Assembly: GCA_964426135.1 (NCBI GenBank) | Contig: CAYRPN010000056.1 | Location: 1-35,680 of the forward strand | Length of the DNA stretch: 35,680 nt | DNA from: CAYRPN01 sp964426135 | Lineage (GTDB): Bacteria > Planctomycetota > Phycisphaerae > Phycisphaerales > Phycisphaeraceae | Reading direction: 5' to 3' | In this document: positions 31,197 through 35,680 of the stretch, in pieces | Layout: each line of letters opens with the position of its first letter | Position numbering within the stretch: the stretch's first letter is position 1 | Program-made: the position numbers and the translations under genes | Notes under the pieces: generated by a model | Seen by the model: the letters and a program-made list of their open reading frames with translations, nothing else | Databases searched by the model: none | What the model was told of the DNA's origin: nothing

Positions 31197-33947
31197 ATGC
31201 TCAATGGTTATCGAGTGTCGGAATGCGCAGCCCTGGTGGTGTTATCGACACTCGTATGCTGCGCGTTGATTTCTTGCAACTCCGGCCGGACTCCCGATTC
31301 GACCCCAGCTAATACAGTTGACATTGATGAGTCTGTCACGCTGGAAGCTTTCTATACTCGAAAGCAAACCGGACAAGATTGGGAATCGTATTGTCGCAGC
31401 GGCGAAGTTGCTGACGTGGTCGTGCGTCTGCCCGCGGTTGGCGGCGAATTGGTGTTCTGGCGGGGAAACAGCTATTTGCCGTATTGGAAGACGAACCAGG
31501 GGCAGTGGAATCTGGACGAATGGGTCCGGCGCAGCGGCGACGGCGTTGCGCCGCGGCCGGATCGCGTCAACACCTACTCGAATGTGGCCATCATCGAGGA
31601 CACGCCCCAGCGGGTAGTGATACGCTGGCGCTATCTGGCGACGTTCGGGGCGGGGAATCCACACGTGGCCGTCCATGCGACGAATTTCGTGGAGGAGATG
31701 TTTGTCGTGCGACCGTCCGGTGAAATGGAACGGACCGTCCGCCGGGGTACGGAGAAGGTCGATGCGTGGAACGACCCCGCCAATCGAGAACTCCAGACGC
31801 TTCGACTGGCTCCGGACGGCGTTCGCGAGATGAACCGCCGGGCCGGATTCGTTTCCGCGCAGACTGCCAAAGTGCCGGGGAGCAATATTCAGCGCGAAGC
31901 CGTCGTGCGTCCTGCTCTTTGCTTTCGCTTCGACGAGGGAGCGAGCGACCAGACGACGGAGGAGATCTCTCGCACCAGCGTGCCCATTGCAGGGCACAAG
32001 AGCCTGTGGAAGCGAGGCGTCTCTGGCACGGCACTTCAGTTCGACGGCTACCACTCGTCGATCGCACTCCCTGCCGCCAGCGCCCCGGAGGTCAGCGGCG
32101 AGGGACTTACGCTGGAGGGCTGGTTCGCCATCGGAGCCTATCCGTGGAATTGGGCGCCCATCATTCAGCAAGGAGATGACGATGGTTATTTCCTGGGGAT
32201 CGAGAGTCACGGCTACCCCGGTTTCAAGGTGAAAGTGAACGGCGAATGGCACCAACTTACAGTGACGGGCAAGCCACCCTACGATGATGCCAACCATTTG
32301 GCGCTCTTCCGTTGGTATCACGTCGCCGGAACCTATCACGCGGAGCGGGGCCTGATGTGCCTCTATGTCAATGGCCGGGAGATCGCCCGCAAGCATATTG
32401 CCAAAGGGCCCGTGCAAACCGCCAAGGCCGATGTCCGCGTAGGCAAGGCTGGCGTCCTGCGAATCCCGACAGAGGGAACTCACGACAACCTGGCGAGCGA
32501 TTTCGGATTCGATGGGCTGATCGATGAAGTTCGCGTTTATCAGGCTGCCCTTGATGCTGGTCAGATCGAACAATCGTTTGCCCGGTTTCAACCTGACCAG
32601 AAGGTGACGACAGCGCCGGACATGCAGCGACGAAGTCTCCCCACGTACGACACCGGCGGATTTTTCGGCGCCAGGTACACCCGGCTGAAGTACTACGAAA
32701 CCTGGGAGAACCAGTGGCGATTCGGCGAATACCCCGATGTCGTCGTGGGGTTCGACCGACTTCCGACCAAGTTCATTTTCTGGCGCGGCGTCAGTTACAT
32801 CCCCATGTTGGTGAATGAATCCAATCAGTGGCTCACGCAGGAATTCAACGAGACCGGGTTCACGCCCACCGCTCCCGGAGATTGCGAGCCGATGTCGGAT
32901 AAGGGCTGCCGGGATTCCCACGTTCGCGTGATCGAGAACACCGCCGCCCGGACGGTCGTTCACTGGCGCTATCGTCTAATCAATTCTGAATATCACTGGG
33001 CCAACTACGACGAGCATGGCTGGGGCGAGATCGCCGACTGGTACTACTACATCTACCCCGACGGTGTCGCCTCCAAGATCATGCGGTGTTACACGTCCAA
33101 GCCTGATACCTGGCACGAATGGAACGAACAAATCGCCATATTGGGTGAAGGACAGCATCCCGAAAGTGTGCTTCGACGAGCGCCCATCATGACGCTGGTC
33201 GACGCGGAGGGCCGCGCCACGACTTACGACTGGAACCCGACTCCCCCCAAGCCGGATTTCAAGGGCAAGATCATTCAGATGATCCACGTGACGGGAAAGT
33301 ATCAGCCGTTTGCGATTCAGCGTTTCGAACGTGGAACCATCTACCGGGGTGAGACGACGCCATACTCGGTCTTCCCTTCGTGGAACCATTGGCCAACCGC
33401 GCAAATCAATTCTTCGGGACGCAACGCGAGCTTTCCCGACCGGGCCGCCCATAGTTCCATTTCACAATTGGTTTGGCCGCTGAGCAACGAGCAGCGCGGC
33501 AAAGTGACCTTTCAAGAAAAAATCCTGCTGGAAGGCATGACCGACCAGCCTGCAACTTCGTTGATGGCCCTGGCGAACTCCTGGCTCAGTCCGCCGAGCA
33601 TTGAAAAGGTGAGCGGCGGTGTTTCGTACGGCTATCACGCCGGACGAAGGGCTTATGCCTTCAAATACGAGGCGGCTCCATTGCGTTTTCAGATCGCCGC
33701 CTCGGCGGCAAGCCCGATTCAGAATGCGTGCTTTGAAATCCGCAACTGGCAAAGCCGCGAAACGGCCGCAGCAGTGAAGGTGAATGGCATGATGCAACCC
33801 AAGGGGCCTGATGTTCGGCAGGGAATTCATCTTGACCGCGACGGCACGCCAACTCTCATCGTGTGGCTGGGACTTTCCACACAGACCGCAACCAGCATCG
33901 AGATCGAGAGGAAGCAGGTCGAAAACAAGGCAGTCGAGCAGCGGTGA
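31197..33947 (+). CDS. Lipoprotein with LamG domain flanked by a duplicated module
   Basis: A 916-residue putative lipoprotein. The N-terminal hydrophobic stretch ends in a lipobox, LISC, with Cys27 as lipid-attachment site. About residues 45-235 form a first module (EVADVVVRLPAVGGELVFWR, GNSYLPYW, PQRVVIRWRYLATFG). Residues 240-465 are a LamG domain (ALCFRFDEGA, ALQFDGYHSSIALPAA, LTLEGWFAIG, FDGLIDEVRVYQAALDAGQI). A second copy of the first module follows from about 490 (EYPDVVVGFDRLPTKFIFWR, GVSYIPML, ARTVVHWRYRLIN), then a long C-terminal part ending with a beta-rich domain. The initiation codon is ATG 31197 or the GTG at 31194; the ribosome site is weak. It is last in the cluster, 66 bases after the repeat protein. 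A role in polysaccharide binding or cleavage is plausible from the architecture, but no catalytic motif was identified. Confidence 0.85.
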   Translation: MLNGYRVSECAALVVLSTLVCCALISCNSGRTPDSTPANTVDIDESVTLEAFYTRKQTGQDWESYCRSGEVADVVVRLPAVGGELVFWRGNSYLPYWKTNQGQWNLDEWVRRSGDGVAPRPDRVNTYSNVAIIEDTPQRVVIRWRYLATFGAGNPHVAVHATNFVEEMFVVRPSGEMERTVRRGTEKVDAWNDPANRELQTLRLAPDGVREMNRRAGFVSAQTAKVPGSNIQREAVVRPALCFRFDEGASDQTTEEISRTSVPIAGHKSLWKRGVSGTALQFDGYHSSIALPAASAPEVSGEGLTLEGWFAIGAYPWNWAPIIQQGDDDGYFLGIESHGYPGFKVKVNGEWHQLTVTGKPPYDDANHLALFRWYHVAGTYHAERGLMCLYVNGREIARKHIAKGPVQTAKADVRVGKAGVLRIPTEGTHDNLASDFGFDGLIDEVRVYQAALDAGQIEQSFARFQPDQKVTTAPDMQRRSLPTYDTGGFFGARYTRLKYYETWENQWRFGEYPDVVVGFDRLPTKFIFWRGVSYIPMLVNESNQWLTQEFNETGFTPTAPGDCEPMSDKGCRDSHVRVIENTAARTVVHWRYRLINSEYHWANYDEHGWGEIADWYYYIYPDGVASKIMRCYTSKPDTWHEWNEQIAILGEGQHPESVLRRAPIMTLVDAEGRATTYDWNPTPPKPDFKGKIIQMIHVTGKYQPFAIQRFERGTIYRGETTPYSVFPSWNHWPTAQINSSGRNASFPDRAAHSSISQLVWPLSNEQRGKVTFQEKILLEGMTDQPATSLMALANSWLSPPSIEKVSGGVSYGYHAGRRAYAFKYEAAPLRFQIAASAASPIQNACFEIRNWQSRETAAAVKVNGMMQPKGPDVRQGIHLDRDGTPTLIVWLGLSTQTATSIEIERKQVENKAVEQR

Positions 33948-33961
33948 TCCGGATGGGCCAC

Positions 33962-34084
33962 TCAATCGATTGGTGCATTGATTGGTGTGATGGAGCGCTC
34001 AGGAAGCGGCAGATGGACGCGAGCGACTTTCCCGCCGGTGATCCCGTGAAAGTGTACGTCGTCGCTGATCTTGTCCGCCCGCTC
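33962..34084 (-). pseudogene. Possible decayed C-terminal gene fragment
   Basis: On the minus strand a 40-codon frame reads ERADKISDDVHFHGITGG, then KVARVHLPLPERSITPINAP and ID, with third-position GC and composition typical of coding sequence. A TGA stop lies a few codons upstream in the same frame, so no start is available. I do not recognise the family. It could be a remnant of a gene that once continued upstream; chance cannot be excluded. Confidence 0.3.
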
Positions 34085-34147
34085 ATTCGATCGAGTTCAA
34101 ATAAATATGAGGCAATTGCCCGATTGACGCGTGGGTGTTCGACGCTC

Positions 34148-34897
34148 TCACCATTTGTCCGTGCGAAACGTCAGCGCCGGCAGGCCGTCCTTGCTGAAGA
34201 GGTTGGCCCAGGGGAACTGCTCGCTCCAGGCGTAACGGACCGACGCGGGCTTGGGGACCATGTCGCTGCGGACGACGATGGTGTCGCCGTCGATCTTCGC
34301 TTCGCCCCAGTGAAAGACCTTGTCCTCGCCGGCGATCATGAAGCCCTGGAGTTGGTCGCTGTGCGCCGCCGCCAGCCCCTTGCCGACGTGGGTGAAGCGC
34401 AGGCGGATGGCGTCGCCTTCGATGGTGTGTGAGGCGTAGGTCGGCCCCTGGTGCGCCACCGGTTGCTTGTGAACGAAGCCCATCGCGACCCTGGCGGCGC
34501 GGATGCCGTAGCCGGACTTGTTGGACGGGTGAATGCCGGCGCCCAAATCCGTGCAGGTGACCATTGCAGTGTTGGGGTGTTGTGCGATGCGGATGTGCAA
34601 CTCCTTCCATAATCCCGCGCTGGCGGCCGGTGGCTTGGCGGGCGGGGCGGCGAACTTGTCCGCCTCTGCTGTCACGGGATCGGCAGGGTCCCACGCGCAG
34701 CCGCCGCCGCTTTGCTTCTGGACGTAGAAGATTGGGAACTCACCCTGGCCCCAGTCGCGGCGCCAGCCTTTGATCAGCGCGCTCATCTGTTTCGCCGCCA
34801 ATACGTAAAAAGAGTTGGTGGCGACCACAGCGGTTACTACCACGTCCTCGGCCCCGTCCCGGCCCCAGCCGCCACGACGGCGGCCAAGGCCGGGCAC
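34148..34897 (-). pseudogene. Truncated sialate O-acetylesterase (C-terminal part)
   Basis: This frame has the C-terminal half of a sialate O-acetylesterase-type SGNH esterase: MSALIKGWRRDWGQGEFPIF, then YVQ, HIRIAQHPNTAMVTCTDLG, AGIHPSNKSGYGIRAARVA, and a C-terminal sandwich (DAIRLRFTHVGKGLAA, QGFMIAGEDKVFHWGEAKID, VRYAWSEQFPWANLF). Intact members have about 470-530 residues; the first half with the catalytic Ser is missing. Homology starts near residue 38, and the preceding part (PGLGRRRGGWGRDGA) is unrelated. Near the expected catalytic Asp-His pair the sequence is GIH rather than DIH. The frame opens with GTG, directly after the stop of the DUF4230-like gene. I interpret it as a 5'-truncated remnant rather than a functional gene. 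Confidence 0.8.
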
Positions 34898-34903
34898 GAA
34901 CAG

Positions 34904-35560
34904 TCACCGTGCATCGGGCTTGTCCGCCCAGCACACGGTGACCGACCAATCCATTGAACTGGCGAAGAACGAAACGATCAGCGACTCCGCTCTCGTCCGT
35001 GCCTGCCCGATCACTTCGGGTTCGTTAGCTGCTCTCTGTACTGCCTGCTGGGCCTGCTTCATCGCCAGGTCGACCAGTTCGGCACGGCCGCCGTCGCCGG
35101 GCACCCAGGCCCAGAGGCCCGATGACTCGATGCTGAAAAGTTTCGTCTGCTCGTGATCGACGCGGGCACTGACCACGCGCGGCGACGGCAGGACGATGAC
35201 CGCGGTCCCTGCGTCACGGTCGAGGATGTCGATGCGGGCCTGCGTCAGGTCCACCGTGATCAGCGCGTCGCCACTCGCGTCGCCATACTGCGGCCGACTG
35301 TCCACATGCCGGGCGATCAGATTGAAGCGGTGCCAGCGGCGACGCAGGTTGCGGACGCCGACGATGAGCAGCACGATGCCGGCGACGACGGCGAGCAGGC
35401 CGAGCACGAACATGAGCACGGCAGTCACCGCCGGCAGATTGGCGACGAGGCTGGCGAACGCGTCAGGCCCGGGGAAGCGGGTGACGGCATGCACGATGCC
35501 GTAGAGAGTCATCGCCAGACCAATGAGGAGGGAAAGGATCGGTTGAATCAGATGGAGCAT
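34904..35560 (-). CDS. DUF4230-like membrane protein
   Basis: A 218-residue protein with two N-terminal membrane helices (about 5-25 and 42-68; AVLMFVLGLLAVVAGIVLLI) and a basic stop (RNLRRRWHRF), then an extracytoplasmic or cytoplasmic domain like DUF4230: TAVIVLPSPRVVSARVDHEQ, then a helix AELVDLAMKQAQQAVQRAAN followed by ARTRAESLIVSFFASSMDWS and VTVCW. The ATG at 35560 has an AAGGGA ribosome site eight bases upstream. The stop is immediately followed by the SIAE remnant in the same frame. The function of the family is unknown. The family call is from pattern recognition and moderately sure. Confidence 0.75.
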   Translation of the reverse strand: MLHLIQPILSLLIGLAMTLYGIVHAVTRFPGPDAFASLVANLPAVTAVLMFVLGLLAVVAGIVLLIVGVRNLRRRWHRFNLIARHVDSRPQYGDASGDALITVDLTQARIDILDRDAGTAVIVLPSPRVVSARVDHEQTKLFSIESSGLWAWVPGDGGRAELVDLAMKQAQQAVQRAANEPEVIGQARTRAESLIVSFFASSMDWSVTVCWADKPDAR

Positions 35561-35680
35561 GGTTGGTTCCCTTCAAGGTGAATGGAGAATCGAAAATCGG
35601 ACGGATCACAAATCGAACAGATCATGATGCCACGCCAGTACGACACGATGCGGTTACGAATCGACGTGACCGCCTTGAAC

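Overview
The window looks like chromosome from the PVC superphylum, most likely a planctomycete (Planctomycetota; a Verrucomicrobia relative cannot be excluded). The evidence is the gene content: a planctomycete/verrucomicrobial type sigma-70 factor followed by a FecR/LamG membrane protein, Tat-exported DUF1501 and DUF1552 proteins, a DUF1592/1588/1585 cytochrome c protein, tandem formylglycine-generating-enzyme-like (SUMF1) domains, a PEP-CTERM protein, a large Ser/Thr kinase with an ectodomain, and GC-rich DNA full of dispersed palindromic repeats. No tRNA, rRNA, CRISPR array or transposase gene was seen.

Layout. 1-550 holds only palindromic repeats. 551-4849 (minus) is a two-gene unit: a fused indolepyruvate-type 2-oxoacid:ferredoxin oxidoreductase and a small polyproline membrane protein. 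4850-6171 is a 1.3-kb repeat island with a 199-bp MITE-like element and long inverted repeats. 6172-11471 (minus) holds a secreted glycoside-hydrolase-like protein and a giant Ser/Thr kinase whose outer part carries an SGNH-hydrolase-like domain. A divergent regulatory region separates the kinase from a PEP-CTERM protein (11977). From 13126 to 33947 eleven intact genes run on the plus strand: sigma factor, FecR-LamG protein, DUF1501, repeat-cytochrome c DUF1592 protein, DUF1552, alpha/beta hydrolase, nitrilase-fold amidase, tandem-SUMF1 protein, small secreted beta-sandwich protein, SGNH-like secreted protein (a paralogue of the kinase ectodomain), a repeat-only paralogue of the cytochrome protein, and a LamG lipoprotein. 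The right end (minus) has a truncated sialate O-acetylesterase remnant and a DUF4230-like membrane protein.

How the parts may work together. Almost every product of the 20-kb cluster carries a Tat, Sec or lipoprotein signal, so this is an envelope/periplasm programme. Known family associations make capture or breakdown of a polymer plausible, but the substrate is not visible. The strongest new observation is a 28-29 nt bipartite motif (CAnCGCGGrATTsGAT, then CGrCTAA) placed 91-159 nt upstream of four genes: the kinase, the PEP-CTERM gene, the sigma-factor operon and the small beta-sandwich gene. It looks like the promoter of an ECF-like sigma factor, perhaps the one encoded here, and would join the kinase, the PEP-CTERM protein and the cluster into one autoregulated regulon. 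Shared domains link the same loci: the kinase ectodomain has a stand-alone paralogue at 28622, and the 23-residue repeat of the cytochrome protein recurs at 29706. Repeat elements directly after stop codons, and gene remnants (the DUF1552 tail at 28411 is clear), show that the second half of the cluster has been rearranged.
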